A model generated the notes under the pieces. It saw only the letters and a list, made by a program, of their open reading frames with translations. It made no database searches and had not been told where the DNA came from. The translations under genes and the position numbers were made by a program. From NCBI RefSeq assembly GCF_003086295.3, contig NC_092052.1, positions 13,670,346-13,734,345 of the forward strand: a DNA stretch of 64,000 nucleotides, read 5' to 3'. Shown piece by piece: positions 55,013 to 64,000 of this stretch. Within the stretch, counting starts at the first letter, position 1, and each line of letters begins with the position of its first letter. The stretch comes from Arachis hypogaea (lineage: Eukaryota; Streptophyta; Magnoliopsida; Fabales; Fabaceae).

Positions 55013-58000
55013 CTAATTCAGCAGGTGAGCGGACCTCTGACGATCAATCTCGCCTCTAAGATAGTGCTTCAACCTCTGGCCATTTACTGTAAATTTTCTG
55101 TCTGAATTCTCTTCCTGTATTTTCACATGACCATATGGTGAAGCTCTGGTAACTACAAACGGTCCTGACCACCAGAATTTTAGCTTCCCGGGAAAGAGTT
55201 TGAGCCTTGAATTATACAGAAGCACTCTCTGTCCTGGCTCAAAGACTCTGATGGCAATCTTCTGGTCATGCAATAACTTGGTTCTCTCCTTATAGAGCTT
55301 GGCATTCTCATAGGCTGAAAATCTAAATTCATCAAGCTCATTCAACTGAAGCATTCGCTTGATTCCTGCAGCTTCTGAATCAAGATTCAGATACCGGATC
55401 ACCCAGTAAGCTTTATGCTTCAGCTCAACTGGCAAGTGACAGGCTTTGCCATAGACCAACTGATAAAGGGACATGCCAATAGGAGTCTTGTAAGCTGTCC
55501 GGTATGCCCAGAGAGCATCATCAAGCTTCCTAGACCAGTCCTTTCTTGAAACACTGACGGTCTTCTCTAGAATCCTCTTACATTCCCTGTTGAAAACTTC
55601 AACCTGTCCACTTGTCTGAGGGTGATAGGGGGTTGCCACTTTATGACGGACTCCATATCTCTGCAGAAGAGAGTCCAGCTGTCTGTTACATAAGTGACTT
55701 CCTCCATCACTAATGAGTGTCCTCGGGACACCAAACCGGCTAAAGATATATCTCTGAAGAAAGTTCATTAGCACCTTGGCATCATTGGTGGGTAGAGCTA
55801 CATCTTCCACCCACTTGGACACATAGTCAACCGCCACTAGAATATAGTTGTTTGAATGTGAGGGTGGAAAAGGTCCCATGAAATCAATACCCCACACATC
55901 AAACAACTCAACCTCAAGAATCCCCTGCTGTGGCATTTCATGGTTGGCAGGGAGATTCATGGCTTTTTCACATCTGTCACAGTGCTTCATAAATTCTCTT
56001 GAGTCCCTGAAGAGAGTTGGCCAGTAGAACCCGCTCTGAATGACCTTTGTAGATGTCCTTTCACCACCAAAGTGGCCTCCATAATCAGAACCATGACAAT
56101 GCCAAAGAATCTGCTGCTTTTCCTCATCCGGAACACATCTCTGGATTATACAATCTGAATACCTTTTAAAAAGGTACGATTCCTCCCAAATATAGTACTT
56201 TGCATCAGTCAATAGCTTCTTTACTTGTTGCCTACTGTACTCCTTTGGAATAAAATTCATGGCCTTGTAATTTGTAATGTCTGCAAACCATGGAGCCTGT
56301 TGAATGAGGAACAATTGCTCATCAGGAAATGTTTTATTCACAACTGTGGGTGATTGTACTCCTGCATCAGGCTCAATTCTGGAGAGATAGTCAGCTACTT
56401 GATTTTCTGACCCTTTCCTGTCTTTTATCTCAATATCAAACTCCTGAAGGAGTAACACCCATCTGATTAATCTTGGTTTAGAGTCCTGCTTGGTTAGAAG
56501 GTACTTCAAAGCAGCATGGTCAGTATAAACAATAACCTTAGAACCAATTAAATAGGACCTAAACTTATCAACAACATACACAATAGCTAATAATTCCTTT
56601 TCTGTAGTTGTGTAATTCTTTTGGGCATCGTTTAACACACAACTGGCATAGTAAATGACATGCATAAGCTTACCATGCCTCTGTCCTAAAACAGCTCCTA
56701 TAGCAAAGTCACTGGCATCACTCATCAATTCAAATGGTAAATCCCAATCAGGGGGAGCTATAATGGGAGCAGAGATAAGGTTTGCTTTCAGAATTTCAAA
56801 AGCATGCAGACATTCAGCATCAAACACAAAAGGAACATCAATAACCAACAGGTTGCTCAATGGTTTAGCAATTTTAGAAAAGTCCTTTATAAATCTCCTA
56901 TAAAATCCTACATGACCCAAGAAACTCCGGACTGCCTTAACATTAGCTAGTGGTGGTAATTTTTCAATCACCTCCACCTTTGCTCTGTCAACCTCAATCC
57001 CCTTACTTAAAATCCTGTGTTTAAGAACAATGCCTTCTATAACCATAAAATGGCATTTTTCCCAATTTAAAATAAGGTTTGATTCTTGATACCGTTTCAA
57101 GACAAGGGATAGATGCTTAAGGTAGGATTCAAAAGAATTACCAAAAAGAAAAAAATCATCCATAAATAACTCAATGAATTTTTCAACCATATCAGAAAAA
57201 ATTGAAAACATACACCTCTAAAAAGTTGCTGGAGCATTACAGAGTCCAAACGGCATTCTTCTGTAGGCAAATACTCCAAAGGGGCATGTGAATGCTGTCT
57301 TTTCTTGATCTTGAGGGTCCACTGCAATTTGATTATATCCAGAATATCCATCTAAAAAACAATAAAAAAGCATGACCAGCTAACCTCTCAAGCATCTGAT
57401 CAATGAAAGGCAGGGAGAAGTGATCCTTCCTTGTAGTAGTGTTGAGCCTCCTGTAGTCTATACACATTCTCCATCCTGTGACTGTCCTTGTAGGAATAAG
57501 CTCATTCTTTTCATTCTTGATCACTGTCATCCCTCCTTTCTTGGGAACTACCTGCACAGAACTTACCCAAGGACTATCAGAAATAGGTTAAATAATATCT
57601 GCTTCCCATAATTTTATTACCTCTTTTTGGACTACCTCTTTCATGGTTGGATTGAGTCTTCTTTGTGGTTACACAACTGGTTTAGCATCATATTCAAGGA
57701 GGATCTTGTGCATACACTTGGTTGGGCTAATCCCCTTCAAGTCACTAATGGTCCATCTAAGAGCTGTTTTATGGCTCCTGAGCACTGAAATAAGCGCCTC
57801 TTCCTCTCCAGGCTTCAGGGAAGAGCTAATAATCACTGGATATGAATCATTTTCACCCAAGAACACATATTTCAGAGAAGGAGGTAAAGGTTTTAGCTCA
57901 AGTTTGGGGGCTTCCTCCTCTATTTTAGGCATGTGAACCACAGCCTTCTGGGGTGGTGAATCATCAACTTCTACTAATTCATACTCAGAAATAGGATCCA

Positions 58001-58307
58001 GAATGTCATCAAGTACCTCAACTTTCAGTACCTCTTGAACAAGTGGTTCAATAACATCTATTTTTATACACCCTTTAGAATCATTAGGGTGCTTGAGGGC
58101 TTCAAACACATTAAGGACCACCTGTTCTTCATTGACCCTCAGGGTTAATTCACCCTTTTGCACATCAATCAGAGCTCTACCTGTAGCTAAAAAGGGTCTA
58201 CCAAGTATAATAGAGGATTTTACCTCCTCTTCCATGTCTAATATAACAAAATCAATAGGAAAAATAAATGGTCCCACTTTAACAAGTAAATCCTCAACAA
58301 CAGCCAC
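55013..58307 (-). pseudogene. Athila pol: protease end, RT, RNase H, integrase; several lesions
   Basis: From the right: LVKVGPFIFPIDFVILDMEE and SIILGRPFLATGRALIDVQK (end of the aspartic protease region), linker to 57669; stop; then VPKKGGMTVIKNEKNEL, TGWRMCIDYRRLN, KDHFSLPFIDQMLERLAGH of reverse transcriptase; a frame change near 57340; PFGVFAYRRMPFGLCNAPAT, a stop; then from 57211 one open frame of 732 residues: FMDDFFLFG (the catalytic DD), [14 protein letters not shown] and [10 protein letters not shown] (RNase H), an HHCC-type region [20 protein letters not shown], integrase D ([11 protein letters not shown]), D ([11 protein letters not shown]), E ([13 protein letters not shown]), and [14 protein letters not shown]. 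At least three breaks separate protease from RT, so no complete polyprotein can be made. Confidence 0.9.
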
Positions 58308-58370
58308 AGGTAATTTAATAGAAAGATCAGCAAGTTGAAGAGAAATACAAGTAAATTTTACCTCCTCAAT

Positions 58371-60259
58371 TTAAAGGTTTTTCATCACTGAAAGTGGCAT
58401 TAGATTGATGCTAGCTCTGAGATCACATAAAGCTCTCTGAATGGTGACATCTCCAATGGTGCAAGGAATGACAAAGCTCCCTGGGTCTGGCATCTTCTCA
58501 GGAAGGTTGTGATGAATAATTGCACTACATTCCTTGGTTAACACTACTGTTTCTTGTTCCTTCCAGTTCCTCTTGTGGGTCAACAACTCTTTCATAAATT
58601 TAGCACAGAGAGGCATTTGCTCAAGAGTCTCTGCAAAAGGAATGTTGATCTGTAGCTTCTTGAAGACATCTAAAATTTTAGAAAATTGCTTTTCTTTGGA
58701 AGCCTTCTGAAGCCTCTGAGAATATGGCATTTTTTGCTTGTACTCAGGAGCCTTTGGCAAGGTGGGATAAGTGTCAAGAGAATTAGGGAATAGGTTGTCT
58801 GCATGCTTAGGAGGGGCGCGCTCTACTTCTTCCTTCTTCTCCTCTGGAGCTTCTTTTTCAATTAACTCCTCATTGACCTTGGTCTCAGAGTCAGTTACTT
58901 TACCACTTCTCAATTGAATAACCTTGCAATCTTCTCTTGGATTTACCACTGTATCACTTGGGAATGTACTTGCAGACCTCTCAGGTATTTGCTTGCTCAG
59001 TTGGCCTATTTGCACCTCCAAGTTTCTAATGGAGGCTTTGGTTTCCTGCAAAAAACTCCTCATCATCTCCCAATTATAATCTTTTTGGGATTTAGAGTTT
59101 GCCTACTGAGGTGGTTGTTGTTGCTAAGACTGAAATTGGCGGTTATTGTAATTGTTCTGTTGGAAGCCACCCTGAGAATTATTGTTGAAATTCTGAGGTC
59201 TCTGAGGTTGGTCTCTCCACCCAAAATTTGGGTGATTTCTCCACCCCTGATTGTATGTCTTAGAGTATGGATCATTATTGGGATTTCTAGGACCACTCCC
59301 TATGTAATTGACCTGTTCAGATGAGGATTGAGCATAATCATAATTATTATTTTGCACAAAATTACCTGTCATGTCATAAGAGACCTCTTGAGGAAGATTT
59401 TGGGTATTGATAGCTGAGACTTGCATGCCACCTATCTGTTGAGTAAGTAGATTTATTTGCTGAGACATAAGCTTGTTCTGGGCAAGAATAGCATTAAGAG
59501 CTTCTACTTCCATAACACCCTTCTTCTGAGGAGCCTCAGAGTTCACAGGATTCTTGTTAGATGAGTATAAATATTGATTGCTAGCAACCAATTCAATAAG
59601 CTCAATAGTCTCCTCCGGTGTCTTCTTCTTGTGCAGTGAATCACCTGTAGAATTATCTAAGCACATCTTGGACATTTCACCTAAACCTTCATAAAAGATA
59701 TCTAGTTGGGTCCATTTGGAGAACATGTCCGGAGGAAATTGCCTAGTCAGTAGCTTGTATCTCTCCCAAGCTTCATAAAGAGTTTCACCATCCATCTGCC
59801 TGAAGGTCTGAACCTCCACCCTAAGCTTGGTCAGCTTCTTTGGTGGGAAAAATTTAGTAAAAAAAACTCAGTAACAACCTTGTCCCAAGTATCTAAACTC
59901 TCCTTGGGTTGGGAATCTAGCCATAGCTTTGCTCCATCCCTCAGAGCAAACGGGAAGAGCATGAGTTTGTACACCTCAGGGTTCACTCCATTTGTCTTCA
60001 CAGTATCACAAATCTGCAGAAAATTAGAAATAAATTGATTTGGATCTTCGTGGGGAAGACCATGATACTGGCAGTTTTGTTGCACCAAGGTGACCAATTG
60101 TGGCTTCAACTCAAAGTTGTTCGCAGCTATAGGAGGCACCATAATGCTTTTTCCATAAAGATCTGCAGTAGAAGCAGAGTAAGACCCAAGTATTCTCCTT
60201 TGTTGCTCATTCTCATTCGAATTTGCCACATTGGCATTAGCAGCATTGTTAGGATCCAT
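58371..60259 (-). pseudogene. Athila gag and protease start, frame-broken
   Basis: ATG 60257-60259 opens MDPNNAANANVANSNENEQQ. The gag core follows: FELKPQLVTLVQQNCQYHGL, DPNQFISNFLQICDTVK, LFPFALRDGAKLWLDSQPKE. A frameshift near 59850 interrupts at VVTEFF, and gag continues from 59819 (RQMDGETLYEAWERYKLLTR, FYEGLGEMSKMCLDNSTGDS) into an Asn/Gln-rich tail. After two stops near 59110 the frame restarts (SFLQETKASIRNLEVQIGQL, APEYKQKMPYSQRLQKA), ending in DLRASINLMPLSVM at about 58390 before a TAA. That last motif is the protease active site; the family has DLGASIN, so the key Gly has become Arg here. Confidence 0.85.
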
Positions 60260-60969
60260 AGTGGATTCTACAGCCTTGTAAAGTCTTATTTGTTACAAAT
60301 GTCACCTGAAAGTCCTTTCAAGTTCAGGATTCAAAGTCTAAGAGAGGTTCCTTGTCTCTGTTCCTGTGCATAAACAGATAGAAGACAAGAAGGGATGGAA
60401 CTCTCTACGTCAGATTGCAGAGAATTCCCAGTGAGGTAACATGTGTACAGAGATAAAAATATCGAATAAAATAAACACTAAAATTCGAAAATTACTAATA
60501 AAATTAAGACTAAAATTTTTTGAAATTATTAAGCAAATTAAATAAGAGAAATTAAGATAAGACTAACCAAGGAACACCAAACTTAATTTCAGAAATTAAA
60601 AAGAAATAGTTGAGCAAAATTTCAAAAATTTAAAGCTTAAAATTTAAATGAGACTAATAAAATAAGAGAAATAAAAATAATAAAAGGAAATAAAGAAGGG
60701 AAAAAACGAAAATGGCTAAAATAAAAAAAAAAGGAAACGAAAGAAGGTGGAAATAATCACAATTGACGTTAAAGTAATATATAAGAAAAAATGAAATGAA
60801 GACAGGGGCTTGATGAACGAAGAGGAAGAGAAAATAAAGAAAAAAAATGAAAAACAAAGATTAATAATACTAAAATAAAAATAATTAAACAAAAAATTAT
60901 CTAATCTAAGAAATCAAACAACGAATAGTTGTCAATCACAATCAATCCCCGTCAATGGCGTCAAAAATT
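60260..60969 (-). other. Athila leader and degenerate primer site
   Basis: Untranslated leader between 5' LTR and gag, purine-rich on the plus strand. Immediately inside the LTR the minus strand reads TTTTTGACGCCATTGACGGG. This resembles the Asp-tRNA-type site TGGCGCCGTTGCCGGGGA of Athila/Tat elements with G-to-A type changes at CG/GG positions, consistent with decay of methylated cytosines. Confidence 0.65.
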
Positions 60970-62666
60970 TGGTGCGGAGTTTACAACCACAAACTAACCG
61001 GCAAGTGCACCGGGTCGTACCAAGTAATACCTCAGGTGAGTGACGGTCGATCCCACGAGGATTAATGGATCAAGCAACAATGGTTGATTAATTTACTTAG
61101 TAAGACAAGCAGAAAATGGTTTTGAGAGTTCAAAGCATTAATAGTAAATTTAGAATATCAGAAGACAAGCAGTAAATAAGTTGGAAATAATATATGGAGA
61201 GACAGTTAAGGCTTAAGAGTTATCTATTTTCCTGATTGACTTTTCTTACTAACTATTTTAATCATGCAAGATTTAAGTCATGGCAACTATATATGACTAA
61301 ACCCTAATTCCTTAGACCATTTTAGTCTCCTCTAACTCTCATCAACCGCCAATTCCTTAGTCAATTAATTCCAACTAGAGGGTGAAGTTAAATTCTAGTT
61401 ATATGCCACAGAAAACCTAATTACCCAAAAATAAGAGGATTATATGTCACGTATCCCGTTAAATCCAGATAATCATAAATTTAGGAGAATATGTTTTCAA
61501 GATGTTATTCAAGCAAAGAGCTTTTCCAAGTTATACAAGAACTCAAATAGAAAGAGGGTCGTACTTCTGTTCCACCCAATTTCATAAAATAAAGAACGAA
61601 AAAATTCTTGAAATATAAATCAGTACATGAATTAAAATAAAAAAACAATAGAATCAATCCATACAATAGACAGAGCTCCTAACCTTAACAGTAGAAGTTT
61701 AGTTGCTCATGGAAAAGAGTGAAAACTAGGATTCTGGTAAACTGTAAATTGGGCTGAGGTGGAATCATCCCCAGAAGAAAAGTTTCTTCTTTTTATATCT
61801 AATCCTAATTAATTTAAAATCTATTTTCTAAAATTAAAATAATATCTTTTCCTATTTTAAAATAAAATTTAAATTTAAATCAGAATTAATTAAATAACCC
61901 GCGCCTTGTAACGTGGGGACCACTTGGCTTCACTAGATCCACGCCTAACTTCATGCTGTTCACCACACAAGGCGCCTAACTTGACTGAATAGCACGCCTT
62001 ACTTGCTTGATTCATGGGTAGACCACGTCTTACTTGAATGGTTCATGGGGGGCCACGCCTAACTTGATCTAGCCCTTTAATGCTGTGCCTTACTTGGATT
62101 AAGTAACAAGGCCTAGCACCTTACTTGGCTAAGAGGAGGGCATTGGCGCCTTACTTGGTACAAGGGGCCTTCTTTACTGGGCCTTACTTGTACCCTCCCG
62201 AGAGTGCAAGCTTCCATGGCGCCTAACTTGGTTTCCTTTGAGCCTAACTCGCCATGAGTCGCCATAACTTGCGTGTTGTTGTTGTGTCTTGCGCCTAACT
62301 TGAGATTTCTCAAGTTAGGCGCAGCCTTAGCAAAGTTGATGGAAGAGAAGTATGGATTATTATATATTGTTGAAAAGCTCTGGAAGTTAACTTTCCAACG
62401 CCACTAAAATCACGTCCATTGGACCTCTGTAACTCGAGTTATTCAGATTTGAGTGCAGAGAGGTCAGGGTTGACAGCATCATTCGCCTTCTTCTCTTTTT
62501 CTGTGGAAACTCCATCAAATCCAGCCAAATGCTACCTAAAATAAACAGAATTGCACAAGACTCAAAGTAGCATCCATAGTGGCTAAAAGATAATTAATTC
62601 TTGATTAAACTCAATAATTTAAATGCAAATTCACTAGGAAAAGATAGGAAAGATGCTCACGCATCA
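60970..62666 (-). repeat. Athila 5' LTR
   Basis: Paired with 49672-51336. It carries the same GCGCCTTACTTG word array (about 61900-62325) and the perfect hairpin at 62291-62322. Relative to the other LTR it has an extra stretch around 62097-62130 that repeats the CACCTTACTTGG word. Confidence 0.9.
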
Positions 62667-62709
62667 CTGAACCTGGCAGCACGCGGGGGGCGTGTTGAAT
62701 GCGCACCTC

Positions 62710-62717
62710 TATATAAG
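62710..62717 (+). promoter_or_regulatory. Likely TATA box of the MuDR transposase gene
   Basis: TATATAAG lies 60 bp ahead of the ATG at 62777 and just after the last ACGT/GGGGCGTG repeat. The spacing suits a plant promoter with a short leader. The upstream half of the promoter has been displaced 13 kb by the Athila insertion. Confidence 0.6.
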
Positions 62718-62776
62718 GCAAAGCTCGGTACCATTTTCATTCCGAAGAAGAGTTGTCTTTGAGTGTTGGTAGTGTC

Positions 62777-64000
62777 ATGGAGGGTACCGCAAATTTGGTT
62801 GTGTATCACAATGGTGAGATAATATGAAATACTCATGAGGGAGTGAGGTTTGCATGCCAGAATCCATTTTTGTTTGTGGTTCTATGCACCATGGCGTTAA
62901 TGGAGTTTCAGAATGGTCTCTGTCAAAGCATGGAGAACGGTATGTTAACGAGAGTGAGCAGAATTTTGTACCGGAATCCTGTTCTAGTTTTTTGGTGGTC
63001 TAATACAGTTTGATATCATGCCAATCACTGACGAAGCGAGTGTGAAGAATATGTTCCAAATTCAACGGCAGACTCAGATGTGACATCCACAGATTGAACT
63101 GTATATTGAGTTTGAAAACGTAGAGGTGGAAGGGATTCAAAATGATTTAGATATAGTGGATGATAGAGCTGTAGTGTACGAAGGAATGAATAGTGACAGC
63201 GAAGAGGACTTCGAAGCCACTTATGAAGCCAGCGACGAAGACAAGGATGGTGATGTAGGAGTTGAGGCAGCAGCGGAGAATGTAGTGGTTCATCCCTCGA
63301 GCAGTCAACCGATGAACGTTCCACCGTTCATGCGTGATTTAGATCTCGACACCATACATTCACCGGAATTTCCCGAATATGCAAACATAGGTATGTCATG
63401 ACTGAATAATACATTTTTGTTAATTTATACTTTGGATTGATTAATGAACGATGATTTTTGCTTTTTGTAGGCGTTGCTGATCTTGAGGACGGAGAGTTCC
63501 GGATTGGAATGGAATACAGTTCTAGAAAGTCGGTCGTCGCAATAATTAGAAGTTACACTATCTCTAGAGAAGTTGACTACAATGTGTATGAGTCTGAGTC
63601 ACATACGTTCTATGCAAAATGCAAGATGTTTGGGAGTGGGTGCGACTGGCTTATCCAAGCTAGCTTGATACGGAAAAAAAGTTGTTGGGAGATATACAGA
63701 TACAACGGTAGGCACACGTGCACAATGGGAATGATTTCACATGATCATTTCAAGTTGGACTCGGATACAGTTGCTGAGGCTATAAGGTCATTAGTCAAGA
63801 CTGACCCGTCCATCAAGGTGAAATCTATAATAGCGGAAGTCCAGTCAAGGTTCAACTATACCATCAGTGACCGAAAGGCTTGGTTGGCAAAGCAGAAGTC
63901 CATAGCCAAAGTTTTCGGTGGTTGGGAGGATTCTTACCAAGTTTTGCCATGGTGGCTCACAGTCATAGTTCAGAAGATGCCTGGTTCAATTGTCCAAATA
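62777..64000 (+). pseudogene. MuDR (Mutator MURA-type) transposase, N-terminal part; runs off the window
   Basis: ATG 62777 opens MEGTANLVVYHNGEII, then TGA at 62825-62827. The trace resumes GLCQSMENGMLTRVSRILYR, shifts frame near 62990, reads PITDEASVKNMFQIQRQTQM, meets TGA at 63081-63083, then an acidic region (AVVYEGMNSDSEEDFEATYE). A GT..AG intron (63391-63470) leads to exon 2, open to the window end: DGEFRIGMEYSSRKSVVAII, YNVYESESHTFYAKCKMFGS, GCDWLIQASLIRKKSCWEIY, RYNGRHTCTMG, SDTVAEAIRSLVKTDPSIKV. The last motifs form the MuDR N-terminal zinc-binding domain (PF03108 type); the DDE core lies beyond the edge. The two nonsense codons and the frameshift in exon 1 make it a pseudogene, although exon 2 is clean. 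Confidence 0.85.

Larger units (their letters stand above)
49672..62666 (-). mobile_element. Athila-type Ty3/gypsy retrotransposon, 13 kb, degraded
   Basis: LTRs at 49672-51336 (1,665 bp; the 3' LTR in element direction) and 60970-62666 (1,697 bp; the 5' LTR). In element direction they start TGATGCGTGAGC and end CACCA. The flanking duplication is CTGAA at 49667-49671 and 62667-62671. Gag, protease, RT-RNase H-integrase and a further ORF beyond integrase follow in order on the minus strand. The LTRs differ by scattered substitutions plus a roughly 32-bp extra segment near 62100, and the coding part has several lesions, so it is older than the Copia element. Large LTRs, the Asp-tRNA-like primer site and the extra 3' ORF place it in the Athila group. 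Confidence 0.9.

Noticed and set aside
49672..62666. Reading the extra Athila ORF as a viral envelope gene
   Set aside because: It sits in the env position but has no convincing fusion, cleavage or glycoprotein features; the conserved plant transposon protein domain explains it.
1..64000. CRISPR array, bacterial operon or phage island
   Set aside because: The repeats seen are transposon ends, LTRs and tandem duplications. Introns, tRNA-primed retroelements and PPR genes show that the DNA is plant nuclear.

Overview
The window reads as a plant nuclear chromosome region built almost wholly of nested and decayed transposable elements. The base composition, plant-type introns and families present (Athila-type Ty3/gypsy, Copia with an initiator-Met primer site, MuDR and FAR1-like Mutator elements, PIF/Harbinger, hAT, Helitron, Ulp1-domain genes) point to a legume. 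The MuDR, solo-LTR and MITE sequences look like those I associate with peanut (Arachis); that is recall, not a search result. I found no host gene I would call both intact and functional. The best open reading frames belong to a Copia element, a Harbinger transposase and a spliced Ulp1-like gene.

Layout. 1-1.3 kb: 5' part of a hAT element on the minus strand. 1,363-9,352: an 8 kb PIF/Harbinger element with matching ends and a CTA target duplication. It holds an open four-exon transposase, a broken Myb-like partner and two apparently captured host gene fragments. 9.4-12 kb: LINE debris and a FAR1-like Mutator remnant. 13.7-18.2 kb: two divergent Ulp1-like genes, both with the catalytic Cys replaced by Ser. 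The minus copy is broken; the plus copy is open over nine exons. 18.6-21.2 kb: CAND1 pseudogene with an LCB1 exon inside its intron space. 23.5-28.5 kb: LINE piece, SINE-like element and a MEF13-like PPR pseudogene split by a solo LTR.

28.5-39.7 kb: non-coding DNA with a mitochondrial-looking insert (30.5-31.8 kb), two Helitron 3' ends facing each other at 33.9 kb, a hAT MITE, a Mutator-like MITE and a second fragment of the same PPR gene. 39,764-44,809: a very young, apparently intact Copia element inserted in a LINE fragment. 46,056-47,235: a non-autonomous Mutator-like element with very long terminal inverted repeats. 49,672-62,666: a 13 kb Athila-type element on the minus strand, itself inserted upstream of a MuDR transposase gene that runs off the right edge.

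The order of events can be read from the nesting: MuDR before Athila; LINE before Copia; PPR before solo LTR. I saw nothing that amounts to a new defence or metabolic system. The most interesting material is the transposase and gene-capture biology: the Harbinger cargo, the paired Ulp1 pseudo-enzymes, the CAND1/LCB1 mosaic, the facing Helitron tails and the repeated hairpin of the Athila element.
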